Shown here: positions 25,258-33,430 of the stretch, piece after piece
How positions within the stretch are numbered: position 1 is the stretch's first letter
Layout of the letters: each line of letters starts with the position of its first letter
Origin: Candidatus Babeliales bacterium
GTDB lineage: Bacteria; Babelota; Babeliae; Babelales; Chromulinivoraceae
Reading direction: 5' to 3'
Assembly: GCA_017992075.1 (NCBI GenBank)
Contig: JAGOPI010000002.1
Span: 1 to 57,094 of the forward strand
DNA: 57,094 nucleotides
Position numbers and translations under genes: made by a program
Notes under the pieces: generated by a model
The model's database searches: none
Told to the model about the DNA's origin: nothing
The model's input: the letters and a program-made list of their open reading frames with translations, nothing else

Positions 25258-25894
25258 GATTGTTGTCCGCTAAAAATTTTTTTAAAAATGATTCTCGATG
25301 GATAATGCTTGGCTTGAATTTTATTAAATTTTTTTTATGTAAAATTGTGCCATATCCTTTGTGATTTTGTAATCCGTAATTTGCAAAGTTTTGAGCCATG
25401 CGTGTAACTATTTTATCACGAGTTACTTTGGCAATGATAGAAGCGGCTGCAATAGATGCTGATTTTGATTCGCCTTGTGTAAAAGATTTGATGGTAATTT
25501 GATCAAATGGTGTTGATTGTAGTGTTAGTGGCATAGCATCAATTAGAATTAAAGAAGGATTGATTTTTGTTTTTGTTAAAAGATTGAGTGCTGCCTGTTT
25601 CATAATCATTTGAGTTGTTTTGTAAATATTGTATTGATCGATTAAATTATTGTCGGCAATAGCAATGCTATAAGTGCAATTGATTTGTAACCAATCGTAA
25701 ACTTTTAATAAATTTTGACTTGAAAGTTTTTTTGAATCTATGAGTAATGGATGAAATGAATTTGCGTGTAAAATAGCAGCAGAGGTCACGACTGGACCTG
25801 CAAGACATCCTCGACCAACTTCATCAATTCCGCAAATGAAAAGTTTTTTTGACCAATAATCATGTTCAAATTGATAAAGATTTTGAATGATCAT
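25232..25894 (-). CDS. rnhB: Ribonuclease HII
   Basis: The 220-residue protein has ICGIDEVGRGCLAGPVV (the DE(A/V)GRG catalytic motif), LIDSKKLS, ILIDAMPL (second catalytic Asp) and KSASIAAASIIAKVTRD. RNase HII removes single ribonucleotides and RNA primers from DNA. There is no clear Shine-Dalgarno before the ATG. It is divergent from the S24-like repressor gene and overlaps the HAS-barrel-like gene downstream. Confidence 0.95.
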   Translation of the reverse strand: MIIQNLYQFEHDYWSKKLFICGIDEVGRGCLAGPVVTSAAILHANSFHPLLIDSKKLSSQNLLKVYDWLQINCTYSIAIADNNLIDQYNIYKTTQMIMKQAALNLLTKTKINPSLILIDAMPLTLQSTPFDQITIKSFTQGESKSASIAAASIIAKVTRDKIVTRMAQNFANYGLQNHKGYGTILHKKNLIKFKPSIIHRESFLKKFLADNNHEQQSIFC

Positions 25895-25943
25895 ATTTTT
25901 TAAAATTAATTGGTTTTGTAATATTGGTTTTCTATGTGATAGT

Positions 25944-25971
25944 TTGACAGAAAGCCAGTTTTGGATATTCT
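25944..25971 (+). promoter_or_regulatory. Promoter for the S24-like repressor gene
   Basis: A consensus TTGACA (25944-25949) and TATTCT (25966-25971) are 16 bases apart. The repeated CATACT/ATACTG blocks just downstream (about 25990-26005) could be an operator for the encoded HTH protein. Confidence 0.55.
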
Positions 25972-26033
25972 CTCTGTTAAATTGTTATCATACTACCATA
26001 CTGTAAAAAATTCAAAAAATTTAAGGAGTGACT

Positions 26034-26708
26034 ATGTCTCTTTCAACTGAGCTTCGGGTTAAAGAATTACTTAGAGAAAAAGGTTGGACAACAAAAGTTT
26101 TAGCAGAAAAAACTGGTATGTCTGAAAGTTATTTAACACATATTAAAAATGGCACGCGTCGTTGGAATGAAGATTCGTTGCGAAAACTTGCCAATGCTTT
26201 TGAAGTAAGCCCGATTGATCTTTTTATGCAGCGTCGTAAACGTACTGACAATATTGATAATAATGTTAGTTTACCAGAAAAAGCAGATGTTGCTTTGAAT
26301 TTGGGAATTGCTCCTATTGTGGGTGATATTCCATCAAATCCATCACCGTTTACAAATCAACTTATGCAAACAACAACGGGATATAAAGATGTTTTTGTAT
26401 CAACATTGAATGCAACTGATAGTTCAATGTTTGCTTTAGTGGTTGATAATAATCATATGGCTCCGGTGTTTTATAAAAATGATATTTTATTAATTTCGCC
26501 TGAAATTTGGACCAGAACTGGAGAAATTGGAGCTGTAGAATATGGCAATAATGTAACAAAAAAAGCAATTGTAAAAGTTACTTACGCGGATGATTTTATT
26601 TTGTTATCTCCACTCAATCAAAAAGATTCTCCCGTTGTTTTAATTCGAGGAAAAGATTATTTTAGAAATATTGGACGAGTTATTCAAAGAATTCAAAATT
26701 TAGGATAG
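26034..26708 (+). CDS. XRE-family regulator with non-cleaving S24-like domain
   Basis: The 224-residue protein starts at the ATG at 26034, five bases after AAGGAG. Residues of about 5-62 are an XRE helix-turn-helix (VLAEKTGMSESYLTHIKNGTRRW, then LANAFEVSPIDLF). Residues 110-224 have the LexA/CI S24 layout (MFALVVDNNHMAPVFYKNDILLISP, then KKAIVKV and ILLSPLN). The nucleophilic Ser of the usual GDSM is replaced by His (NNHM), so self-cleavage is not expected, although a lysine is present. It has its own promoter and a terminator behind it. Targets unknown; autoregulation is likely. Confidence 0.75.
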   Translation: MSLSTELRVKELLREKGWTTKVLAEKTGMSESYLTHIKNGTRRWNEDSLRKLANAFEVSPIDLFMQRRKRTDNIDNNVSLPEKADVALNLGIAPIVGDIPSNPSPFTNQLMQTTTGYKDVFVSTLNATDSSMFALVVDNNHMAPVFYKNDILLISPEIWTRTGEIGAVEYGNNVTKKAIVKVTYADDFILLSPLNQKDSPVVLIRGKDYFRNIGRVIQRIQNLG

Positions 26709-26711
26709 ATT

Positions 26712-26741
26712 GGTCAAAAACTAGACGTTTTTGATCTTTTT
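26712..26741 (+). terminator. Rho-independent terminator
   Basis: GGTCAAAAAC / GTTTTTGATC (one wobble) with loop TAGAC, followed by five T, closes the repressor gene. Confidence 0.8.
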
Positions 26742-26777
26742 GTTACACTGAAAAAGTGTTTTATTATTATAACCTAT

Positions 26778-26805
26778 TATATTAGTTGAGATTATAACTA
26801 ATATA
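26778..26805 (+). promoter_or_regulatory. Perfect inverted repeat in the rpsF leader
   Basis: TATATTAGTT and AACTAATATA form a perfect 10-bp stem with an 8-base loop, ending 24 bases before the rpsF start. It could be an RNA structure for feedback by S6:S18 or a DNA operator overlapping the promoter. It does not obviously contain the CCG bulge known for S6:S18 leaders. Confidence 0.35.
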
Positions 26806-26829
26806 TTAATTCATATAGGGTACATCTAC

Positions 26830-27324
26830 ATGTTTCGATACGAAGTACTGTTTTTAACAGTTCCGGAAATCACCAAAGATGAGTCAGAAGCTATTAAGGC
26901 TCATTTCGCAAAAGTTATTCGCGCATATAAAGGCACTTTGCAATCATTTGATCGCTGGGGAAAATATCGTCTTGCATATCCTGTTAATCATAATGATTAC
27001 GGTGTTTATTTTTTAACTCGTTTTGAAGTTGATAGCGAAAATAAAGAAGCTCTTCTTGCATCAATTAAAGAAATTTTTGTATTTAAATTTAATACATTGA
27101 TACCTAAACATATTGTTGCTCGTGTTTCAGCAAATGCTCCTGTTGATTATAAACGTCCAGCGTCATTGGAAGACAATCCTCAAGACATCGATTCTTTTTT
27201 GAAAAGAAATGAAATGGAAGGTTTGATCAAAAAAGGACCTGTTCGTAAAGATTTTAAAAACAGAGCCCAAGATGTTGATGTAATTGTTGATTATGATGAA
27301 GTAGAAGTTGATAAGGCAGAGTAA
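26830..27324 (+). CDS. rpsF: 30S ribosomal protein S6
   Basis: The 164-residue protein begins FRYEVLFLTVPEI and has GTLQSFDRWGKYRLAYPVNHNDYGVYFLTRFEV, the S6 signature around the S18-contact strand. It is longer than the usual 95-135 residues. The extra acidic/lysine-rich C-terminal tail (about 115-164) is not part of the core fold. It binds S18 in the platform of the small subunit. The gene is first in rpsF-rpsR-truA; ssb and rplI, often found here, are absent. Confidence 0.93.
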   Translation: MFRYEVLFLTVPEITKDESEAIKAHFAKVIRAYKGTLQSFDRWGKYRLAYPVNHNDYGVYFLTRFEVDSENKEALLASIKEIFVFKFNTLIPKHIVARVSANAPVDYKRPASLEDNPQDIDSFLKRNEMEGLIKKGPVRKDFKNRAQDVDVIVDYDEVEVDKAE

Positions 27325-27388
27325 AATTTTATTTCTGTTTTGGCTTAAGCTTGAATTTAAATCATTTAAACTTTAAAAAGAAAAAATT

Positions 27389-27676
27389 ATGACAAAAAAA
27401 ATTAAATTAAAAATTAGTGCCCGTCTTTTAAAAAAGAAATTTCGTAAAAAATCGGCTGGATCTAAAAAACAATGTCGTTTTACTAATAATCCAGCGATGG
27501 CCGCAGATTTAGATTATAAAAACATTGACTTGTTGTTGAAGTTTTTAACTGAGCGTGGAAAAATTTTACCTTCACGTATTTCAGGAAATTCAAGCAAATA
27601 TCAACGTTTGCTTTCTCGCGAAATCAAAAAAGCAAGAATTATGGCAATGTTGCCATTCTGTGCAACTGAGTATTAA
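27389..27676 (+). CDS. rpsR: 30S ribosomal protein S18
   Basis: The 95-residue protein has the core [27 protein letters not shown], then [21 protein letters not shown], typical of S18. The N terminus is lysine-rich and there is only one cysteine (KKQCRFTNN), so this is a non-zinc form. It lies 64 bases after rpsF and 16 before truA. It forms a heterodimer with S6 in the 30S platform. Confidence 0.95.
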   Translation: MTKKIKLKISARLLKKKFRKKSAGSKKQCRFTNNPAMAADLDYKNIDLLLKFLTERGKILPSRISGNSSKYQRLLSREIKKARIMAMLPFCATEY

Positions 27677-27692
27677 ACTCTAGCGTGCGTTG

Positions 27693-28463
27693 ATGACGTA
27701 TTATAAAATTGTTGTTGCGTATGACGGAACGAACTATCATGGTTGGCAGTTTCAGCCAAATGCAACAACAGTTTCTCAAGCATTAGCAGACGCTTTCACG
27801 GCTGTTTTCTTTCAAAAAGTTTCAATTTTAGGTGCATCTCGTACTGATACCGGAGTGCATGCTAATGGTCAAGTAGCTATTGTGCAATCACCGATTCAAG
27901 TAGATTGTAAAATTTTACGTCGAGCATGGTGTAAAGCTTTACCTTCAGACATTGTTATTAAAAGTATTGAACAGCTTGATAAGCTTGTTCATCCGCATGA
28001 TGGTGTGATTCAAAAAACATACGTGTATCATTTTTTTACCGAGCGTCCGATGCCTTTTGTGCAGCGGTATGGATGGTATATTCATCGTCCCGTAGATATT
28101 GAAGTGTTGCGTGCAGCATTAAATGTTTTTGTGGGTACTCATGATTTTCGTTCATTTTGTTCAGGCGATGATTTATTAGATACGGTTAAAACAATAGATG
28201 CGATTGATGTTTTATCCGTTCCTGAGTGGAATGCTTACAAAATTGAAGTCAAGGGGCGAAGTTTTTTAAGGTATATGGTGCGAAGAATTGTTGGTGCTTG
28301 TTTAGAGATTGCATCGCGTGAGCACTTATCTTTAAAAAATCTTATTCATGTTTTTAAGCAAGCAAATCCATGCCATACTCTTCCAAATGCTCCAGCAAAA
28401 GGATTAATATTAGAAAGGATCGACTATGCAAAGTTTGGGGGATCTGATGCAATACATCATTAA
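27693..28463 (+). CDS. truA: tRNA pseudouridine(38-40) synthase TruA
   Basis: The 256-residue protein begins at the ATG at 27693 (a TTG precedes it). It has VVAYDGTNYHGWQFQP, the catalytic Asp in GASRTDTGVHANGQVA and GRSFLRYMVRRIVGACLEI. It isomerises uridines 38-40 in the tRNA anticodon arm. It overlaps the next gene by 38 bases. Length is normal. Confidence 0.95.
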   Translation: MTYYKIVVAYDGTNYHGWQFQPNATTVSQALADAFTAVFFQKVSILGASRTDTGVHANGQVAIVQSPIQVDCKILRRAWCKALPSDIVIKSIEQLDKLVHPHDGVIQKTYVYHFFTERPMPFVQRYGWYIHRPVDIEVLRAALNVFVGTHDFRSFCSGDDLLDTVKTIDAIDVLSVPEWNAYKIEVKGRSFLRYMVRRIVGACLEIASREHLSLKNLIHVFKQANPCHTLPNAPAKGLILERIDYAKFGGSDAIHH

Positions 28464-29010
28464 AAAAATTATTATTTTTGTTTTAATTATCATTGGTTGT
28501 GGTGCAGGTTATTTTTATTGGCAATTAAAAACTCAGCAAAATGATACGTTAAAAATTATTGATACAAACTTTGAGCATGATGCTGATGCAATTGATGCTC
28601 TGTTTCATAAAGGTGACAATTTTTATTGGATGGTTGCTGGAAATCCAGATTATTCAGTGAAGTTTATGCTTGAGCATGCAACAACATCTCAGTATGAAAA
28701 ACGACATGATTTAATTTTAAGATCAGCAATGATAGATGGTAAATTAGTAGGCTTTGCTGCTTATTATAAAATATCGCAACATGTTTGGAGATTACTTTAT
28801 TTGATTGTTGATCAAGATTTTCGCAAACAAGGAATTGCAAAAAAATTATTAAATTCAACCATTGAAGAAATGGTACAACGTGGAGCATTAAAAGTTATTT
28901 TATTTACACGAAATAATAATTTTAAAGCTCAGTCGATGTATAAAAAATTTGGTTTTAAAATTGTTGATACAGATGAAATTGGTGTTTGGATGTCCTGGTT
29001 AAAGTCATAG
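28426..29010 (+). CDS. GNAT-family acetyltransferase with N-terminal membrane anchor
   Basis: The 194-residue protein starts at 28426 (AAAGGA six bases upstream). A single transmembrane helix (about 9-31, IIKKIIIFVLIIIGCGAGYFYW) precedes a GNAT domain whose acetyl-CoA loop is DQDFRKQGIAKKLL. The C-terminal FTRNNNFKAQSMYKKFGFKIVD is typical of motif B. GNAT enzymes are normally soluble; the anchor places it at the membrane, on an unknown side. It overlaps truA by 38 bases. Substrate unknown. Confidence 0.75.
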   Translation: MQSLGDLMQYIIKKIIIFVLIIIGCGAGYFYWQLKTQQNDTLKIIDTNFEHDADAIDALFHKGDNFYWMVAGNPDYSVKFMLEHATTSQYEKRHDLILRSAMIDGKLVGFAAYYKISQHVWRLLYLIVDQDFRKQGIAKKLLNSTIEEMVQRGALKVILFTRNNNFKAQSMYKKFGFKIVDTDEIGVWMSWLKS

Positions 29011-29134
29011 ATAGACCATAGTTTTAAATATTTGAAATAAAAAGCGATCGCAAGGTGCTTTTGCATCTGTGGTATACTATTTTGTGGTTGGGTGTTCCCT
29101 AACTATAAAATAAGAGTATTGAAAGGATTAAAAC

Positions 29135-29782
29135 ATGAAAAAAATCATAACTTTGTTATGTTGCTTAATGTATTCGTATGGCGCGCAACTAAGAGCATCG
29201 GTTTTTACGATTGAAGTTCCACAAGTATTTCTTGGTCAAGATTCTTCTTTAATGATTTATATGGTTGATGATTTAGGTCATCAGCATGTTGGCAAATGTC
29301 AGATTGACAGTCATACAAAATATTGCAAAATTTTACAAAATGAACTTGAATTAACAACGATGCAAGAAGCTGAAAGTTTTGCAACGATTGTTGATGTAAC
29401 AAATTCATCAGAAATTTTACAGCAAGATGTTGTGATTTTACATTTTGAGCTTGATAGTTCAATGCGAATTTTACGTATTTTGATTGTAAAAAATTTTTTT
29501 TTAGAAGAAAATCCATTTGATGTATTAACGTTTTCGGTCGCACAAAAAAAAGATTTCGAACAAAATCAACATTCATTTAATGAATTTGAAGAAGATGTTG
29601 ATCCTTTATTCGCTTTACTTGATAACATTGATACTCGGGCAATAGAAGCTTCAATGTCAGAACAGCAGCAGACAATGTCGTTGCTTGATCAATGTAAATT
29701 GTATGCAGAAATTTATATGTTGATGCAGTATGGTCGTGTAAAACGTGCAGTGAATAAAATGAGTTCATGGCTTTCAAATTAA
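29135..29782 (+). CDS. Secreted protein of unknown function upstream of rsmE
   Basis: The 215-residue protein has a signal peptide (MKKIITLLCCLMYSYGAQLRA), then beta-rich sequence (FTIEVPQVFLGQDSSLMIYMVD, DVVILHFELD) and an acidic helical C-terminal part (FEEDVDPLFALLDNID). AAAGGA lies upstream, and a TGG-TATACT extended -10 sits at 29070-29078. It overlaps rsmE by 16 bases. Length and layout are like the secreted gene upstream of tsaD (47365), but no clear homology is visible. Function unknown. Confidence 0.55.
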   Translation: MKKIITLLCCLMYSYGAQLRASVFTIEVPQVFLGQDSSLMIYMVDDLGHQHVGKCQIDSHTKYCKILQNELELTTMQEAESFATIVDVTNSSEILQQDVVILHFELDSSMRILRILIVKNFFLEENPFDVLTFSVAQKKDFEQNQHSFNEFEEDVDPLFALLDNIDTRAIEASMSEQQQTMSLLDQCKLYAEIYMLMQYGRVKRAVNKMSSWLSN

Positions 29783-30561
29783 AAAACAGTATGCAACAAA
29801 GTCATTTATTTTCACTGTATATACCGAATTTAAAATTAGATTTTTGGATAATAGATCAAATTGTAGATCTTTTTGATATAGATTTGATTCATCGTTTGAG
29901 TAAAATTTTACGATTTGAGATAGGTGATCAAATTGTTTTTTTTAATAAAAAAATATCAGTTAATGTTGTTATTCAAGAAATTTCTAAAAAAAACATAAAA
30001 ATTAAAGTTCAGGCGATTCAATTTCATGAATTACTCACACCGCACATTACTTTTTTATTGCCACTTTTAAAAAAAGAAGCACTCGAGCAAGCAGTATATT
30101 CTTTGTGTGAGCTTGGAGTTAACAAAATTCAGTTGGTGATTACTCAAAAGTCACGTCAAAATTTGTTGCATGATAAAGAATTTGTTCGATTGCAAAAGAT
30201 TGTGATTTCAGCAGCAGAACAATCAAAAAATTATAATTTTTCAGAATTGATTGCACCTAAAAAATTAACAGAAATTATTTCAAAAATTTCTAATGTTATT
30301 CCTGGTTTTGAACTAGAATCAAATGTTTTTAACATTGTTTTTGATCCCAAAGGGCAATCATTTTTTGATTTACATGAAAAACTTTATTCTGCAAGAAATT
30401 CTTTGCCAATTAATTTGTTGATTGGTCCTGAAGGAGGGCTCGTTGATCAAGAGTTGCAGTTGGTTCAAAAATTTGACTTTGCTTTATGCACACTTACACC
30501 AACTATTTTGACAGCAGTGCAAGCAGTTGCACTTGGTGCAGGACTTTTTCGATTAAAATAA
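29767..30561 (+). CDS. rsmE: 16S rRNA (uracil1498-N3)-methyltransferase RsmE
   Basis: The 264-residue protein (ATG at 29791 is an alternative start) has the N-terminal PUA-like part (RLSKILRFEIGDQIVFFN) and the SPOUT knot motif INLLIGPEGGLVDQEL. The last loop reads CTLTPTILTAVQAVALGAGLF; the usual LGxRILRxETA is altered (TILTAVQA), so one substrate-binding arginine may be missing. The family methylates U1498 of 16S rRNA. It converges on the MazG-like gene with one base between them. Confidence 0.82.
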   Translation: MAFKLKNSMQQSHLFSLYIPNLKLDFWIIDQIVDLFDIDLIHRLSKILRFEIGDQIVFFNKKISVNVVIQEISKKNIKIKVQAIQFHELLTPHITFLLPLLKKEALEQAVYSLCELGVNKIQLVITQKSRQNLLHDKEFVRLQKIVISAAEQSKNYNFSELIAPKKLTEIISKISNVIPGFELESNVFNIVFDPKGQSFFDLHEKLYSARNSLPINLLIGPEGGLVDQELQLVQKFDFALCTLTPTILTAVQAVALGAGLFRLK

Positions 30562-30562
30562 G

Positions 30563-30964
30563 TTATTGTTTTACTTCAGGATATTTTGTTGAATCAGCAA
30601 GACAATATCTTTCTTGTGGACTATCTTTAGGATGTTCTGCAAAAGTGAGAAATGTTCGATTTTTAAATCCGCCCTTTTCATCACGTTTTTTCTTTTGAAC
30701 AGCAGTAATTTCTTTTGAACTGATGTTATAAGCTTGAGCTAATGCTTGAAAGACTTCGAGTACATCTGCCATTTCTTCTAAAACGGCTTCTTTGCTGTTT
30801 GCGTGAGTAACTTCATTTGCTTCTTCAACAAGTTTGATTTTAAGCTGTTTGATAAACTCTTTATCTTCAAGCTTGATCCAGTACAATTTTGAACCAAGTT
30901 GTTCCATGATTTCAACAATTTTGTCACGTACTAATTTGTTTTGTTTGAATGTTTTAAATTTCAT
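30563..30964 (-). CDS. MazG-like nucleoside triphosphate pyrophosphohydrolase
   Basis: The 133-residue protein matches the phosphoribosyl-ATP-pyrophosphohydrolase-like house-cleaning family: NKLVRDKIVEIMEQ, then KLVEEANEV and EEMADVLEVFQALA (the ExxE...ExxD metal site), then KKKRDEKGGFKNRTFL. Members hydrolyse NTPs or modified nucleotides. A 25-residue C-terminal tail with two cysteine/proline-rich pieces is not typical. The gene stands alone on the minus strand. Confidence 0.8.
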   Translation of the reverse strand: MKFKTFKQNKLVRDKIVEIMEQLGSKLYWIKLEDKEFIKQLKIKLVEEANEVTHANSKEAVLEEMADVLEVFQALAQAYNISSKEITAVQKKKRDEKGGFKNRTFLTFAEHPKDSPQERYCLADSTKYPEVKQ

Positions 30965-31145
30965 AGGCCTAACGGTTTTGTATGATTTTTGTGTATGAAG
31001 CTATTTTAGCACATATGATGAATTTGAACATGGGGAAATACAAAGAAAAGATTTTTTGACAAAAACGTTGATTTAAAAGTTTTTTTTGACAATCTAGATA
31101 AAGAATATTGTTAGGGATTTGAAAAATATCAATGGGGGTCAGTTT

Positions 31146-31925
31146 ATGAATAATCGTATTTATTTAATTGTTATTTTGACCTTTGGGTCAATATATTCAG
31201 CAGATTCAGTAGAAAAATTTGCTGTTGCTTTGCCGGCAGAGCCTACAGATCAGATTGCTAGTAGTTGGGATGTTGTTGCTTTGCCGACAGAGCCTACAGA
31301 TCAGGTTGCTAGTAGTTGGAATTATGACGAATTTGACTCTATATTGCCGGATTATTTAGTTTATTTAATTACAACAGAAGCAATTTTTGGAAATGAAGTA
31401 ACTCGAAATGGGTTGCGATCAGAAGTGCGTCAAGCTGATCCAGTGCTGCAAGTGAAAGCTGTTGAGGGAATGGTGGAGCAAAGAAGGTATGCAAAAAATA
31501 CAAAAGATTATGAAACTTATATTTGTGGATTAACTGATAAGTATGTTGAATTACTCAAAAATCATACAGAAAGATTAGCAATTGCAGAAGATGGATTTGA
31601 TAATGTAACTGAGAGTGTAGTTAATTTTTTGAAAAGAAAAAAAGATGATGAAGATAAAGAAGCTGTGCGCTATAAGGCTCTTTCTTTTTGGACGAAATTT
31701 AAACTATTTGTAAAACCTCGATGGGATAATTTTTTGAATGATACAACATCTAATTTTGATCCTGCAACTAAGAGGGCTATGAATGAAACTATGGAAGAGC
31801 TTAATTCATTATCGATACCAAATCCAAAAGAAATAATAATGAATGTTATGTCCGTCGGTCTGAATAAAGGTTTAAATATTTTAAAAGATTCTATAAAAGC
31901 TCTTAAAGAGAGGCAAAAAGCGTGA
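31146..31925 (+). CDS. Secreted protein of unknown function with a tandem N-terminal repeat
   Basis: The ATG at 31146 follows GGGGG by seven bases and starts a signal peptide (MNNRIYLIVILTFGSIYSA); the frame is open to a TTG at 31119. The 259-residue protein carries a 17-residue tandem duplication (VALPAEPTDQIASSW and VALPTEPTDQVASSW) near residues 27-58. Helical, charged sequence follows, with KRKKDDEDKE and a C-terminal amphipathic helix (IKALKERQKA). TTGACA boxes lie at 31056 and 31086. A terminator follows at 31980. No family recognised. Confidence 0.6.
   Translation: MNNRIYLIVILTFGSIYSADSVEKFAVALPAEPTDQIASSWDVVALPTEPTDQVASSWNYDEFDSILPDYLVYLITTEAIFGNEVTRNGLRSEVRQADPVLQVKAVEGMVEQRRYAKNTKDYETYICGLTDKYVELLKNHTERLAIAEDGFDNVTESVVNFLKRKKDDEDKEAVRYKALSFWTKFKLFVKPRWDNFLNDTTSNFDPATKRAMNETMEELNSLSIPNPKEIIMNVMSVGLNKGLNILKDSIKALKERQKA
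31224..31319 (+). repeat. Tandem 51-base repeat in a secreted protein gene
   Basis: Two units (31224-31268 and 31275-31319) differ at only a few bases over 45 bases and are spaced by GATGTT. They encode the repeated VALPxEPTDQxASSW. Confidence 0.9.
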
Positions 31926-31979
31926 AGTAGGTTAGCGCTTGAAGATGAAAAATAAAAAATCATTCTGATTTTGAAAAAT

Positions 31980-32012
31980 AAAGGTTCTTGAAAAACGAAC
32001 CTTTATTTTTTT
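31980..32012. terminator. Terminator between convergent genes
   Basis: AAAGGTTC / GAACCTTT with a nine-base loop is followed by a T tract, between the secreted gene ending at 31925 and tsaB ending at 32003. Confidence 0.75.
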
Positions 32013-32659
32013 GAGATATTATCGAAATAAATTGGTTGGGCATAGTTTTTTGCAAAATCTTTTTTTTGTAATTTTTCATACGTTGCATGAGCTAATGTCT
32101 GCACAGAATTAAATGCTGGAATTTGTTCTGAAAATACAAGATTTTTTCCACATTCATCAAGCAACATTTGTTTGTGCATTATTGCGCCATTACCAACGGT
32201 GAGTAATGGCGATGAAAATTTTTGTGCATTAATTATTTTAATTAGTTCTGTAATTTCACAACCACCTTCATCTATTTTTTTATCATGTTTCATACGATAA
32301 AAAACGTGACCTAAAAATGCATGAAAAATTACCAAGCTATTGTTAGTCTGAATTTCAGATTCTAAAAGTTGAAGCGCTGATGAATTAATAAGTGGTGTTT
32401 GTGCTGCAAAATGAATTCCATTTGCCATGGTTAAAAGTGCGCGAAGCGTGTTGTATGGGCCTGGTCCAACATTTACACCAATGCAAAAAATGTCAGTTAA
32501 TTTTAAATTATGTTGATCAAGAATTGCTTGAATATTTGGAATTATTGCGCGTACCGCATTGTGTTTGTGTTCGGTAATTTCTTGAATGATGTTTCCATTT
32601 TGACAAAGTGCGATTTGAACTGTTTCGTACGGATATTGTAAAATCAAATAATGTTGCAT
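32003..32659 (-). CDS. tsaB: tRNA threonylcarbamoyladenosine biosynthesis protein TsaB
   Basis: The 218-residue protein has the TsaB hallmarks: a short ASKHA N terminus (MQHYLILQYPYETVQIALCQ), HNAVRAIIPNIQAIL and GVNVGPGPYNTLRALLTMANGI, corresponding to the usual GPGSFTGLRIG. TsaB is the scaffold partner of TsaD (46333 here) for the t6A37 modification of ANN-decoding tRNAs. It starts six bases after the zinc-ribbon gene, so the two are one operon. The SFTG-to-YNTL change is notable. Confidence 0.85.
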   Translation of the reverse strand: MQHYLILQYPYETVQIALCQNGNIIQEITEHKHNAVRAIIPNIQAILDQHNLKLTDIFCIGVNVGPGPYNTLRALLTMANGIHFAAQTPLINSSALQLLESEIQTNNSLVIFHAFLGHVFYRMKHDKKIDEGGCEITELIKIINAQKFSSPLLTVGNGAIMHKQMLLDECGKNLVFSEQIPAFNSVQTLAHATYEKLQKKDFAKNYAQPIYFDNISKK

Positions 32660-32665
32660 GAAGAT

Positions 32666-32842
32666 TTATTTTTTTCTTGGTTTTTGTTGTTGTAAATATA
32701 TTCCGAAGTAATCATACTCCAAAACTTTCTCTTTTTTTAAAGTGACTTTGCCGCAATTGAGGCATTTCCAACCTTCAAAATTGAGAAAATGATCAAAGAA
32801 CAGTTGCTGAATCATGAGCCCTGAACACTTTCTACACTGCAT
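32666..32842 (-). CDS. Small zinc-ribbon protein
   Basis: This 58-residue gene is easily missed because of its size. The product begins MQCRKCSGLM and continues WKCLNCGKVTLKKEK, giving two CxxC knuckles (C3/C6 and C33/C36) that would bind one zinc ion, then a basic C terminus (QQQKPRKK). GGAG lies seven bases before the ATG and a good promoter is seen at 32879-32908. It ends six bases before tsaB, so it is co-transcribed. RNA or DNA binding is a guess from size and charge. Confidence 0.8.
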   Translation of the reverse strand: MQCRKCSGLMIQQLFFDHFLNFEGWKCLNCGKVTLKKEKVLEYDYFGIYLQQQKPRKK

Positions 32843-32878
32843 AAGACGTCTCCGCTTAAAGTGAGGTCGACATTTCCT

Positions 32879-32908
32879 ATGTTATGATGAATGTTTATTG
32901 AAAGTCAA
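32879..32908 (-). promoter_or_regulatory. Promoter of the zinc-ribbon/tsaB operon
   Basis: On the minus strand TTGACT (32908-32903) and TAACAT (32884-32879) are 18 bases apart. Just upstream, a 12-bp hairpin GATCGAATTTTT/AAAAATTTGATC (32911-32937) may end ruvX transcription. Confidence 0.55.
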
Positions 32909-33010
32909 GAGATCGAATTTTTGTAAAAAATTTGATCTTGCAGTCCTCGTGAAGGTGAAGACTCAGTTGTAAAAAAATGCATTCATTAAAAATTTGGTTT
33001 TTAGTTAAGT

Positions 33011-33430
33011 TTAGCTTAAAAATTGTAAATAAGTTTGCAAAATTACAGCAGCAGCAATCGAGTGTTCATTTTGTCCATCAGTGCGAGCTTTTTTGCCTTG
33101 AATTGTGCGTGCAGTTTTGCTTGAAAGTCGTTCATCCCATAAAATAATTTTGATATTTGAAAATTTTTGTTTAATCAATTCTTTTTGTTCAAGAACTTTT
33201 TTTGTTTGAGCACTTTCGGTGCCCTTCATCGTTCGTGGATATCCAACAACGATGGTATCAATTGGTTCTTTTGCAAGAATTTCTGTTAAAAATGTAAAAA
33301 GTTCTGGAGCTTTAATTGTTTTGTATGGTTTTGCAAGCATTTTTAATGCATCACTGATTGCAGTACCAATCCAAACATCACCTAGGTCAAGTGCGAGAAC
33401 TTTCATAGCAAAGTTAGCTTTCTTGTTCAT
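33011..33430 (-). CDS. ruvX: YqgF/RuvX family RNase H-fold protein (putative pre-16S rRNA nuclease)
   Basis: The 139-residue frame (core starts at Met 9, 33406) has VLALDLGDVWIGTAISD, IDTIVVGYPRTMKGTE, LWDERLSSKTA and the terminal acidic motif as NEHSIAAAVILQTYL. The usual D in DxxAA is replaced by E-H-S here, but the other catalytic acidic residues (LDLG, DER) are present. The family matures 16S rRNA 5' ends and was once called a Holliday junction resolvase. The gene is divergent from the symporter gene. Confidence 0.88.
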   Translation of the reverse strand: MNKKANFAMKVLALDLGDVWIGTAISDALKMLAKPYKTIKAPELFTFLTEILAKEPIDTIVVGYPRTMKGTESAQTKKVLEQKELIKQKFSNIKIILWDERLSSKTARTIQGKKARTDGQNEHSIAAAVILQTYLQFLS

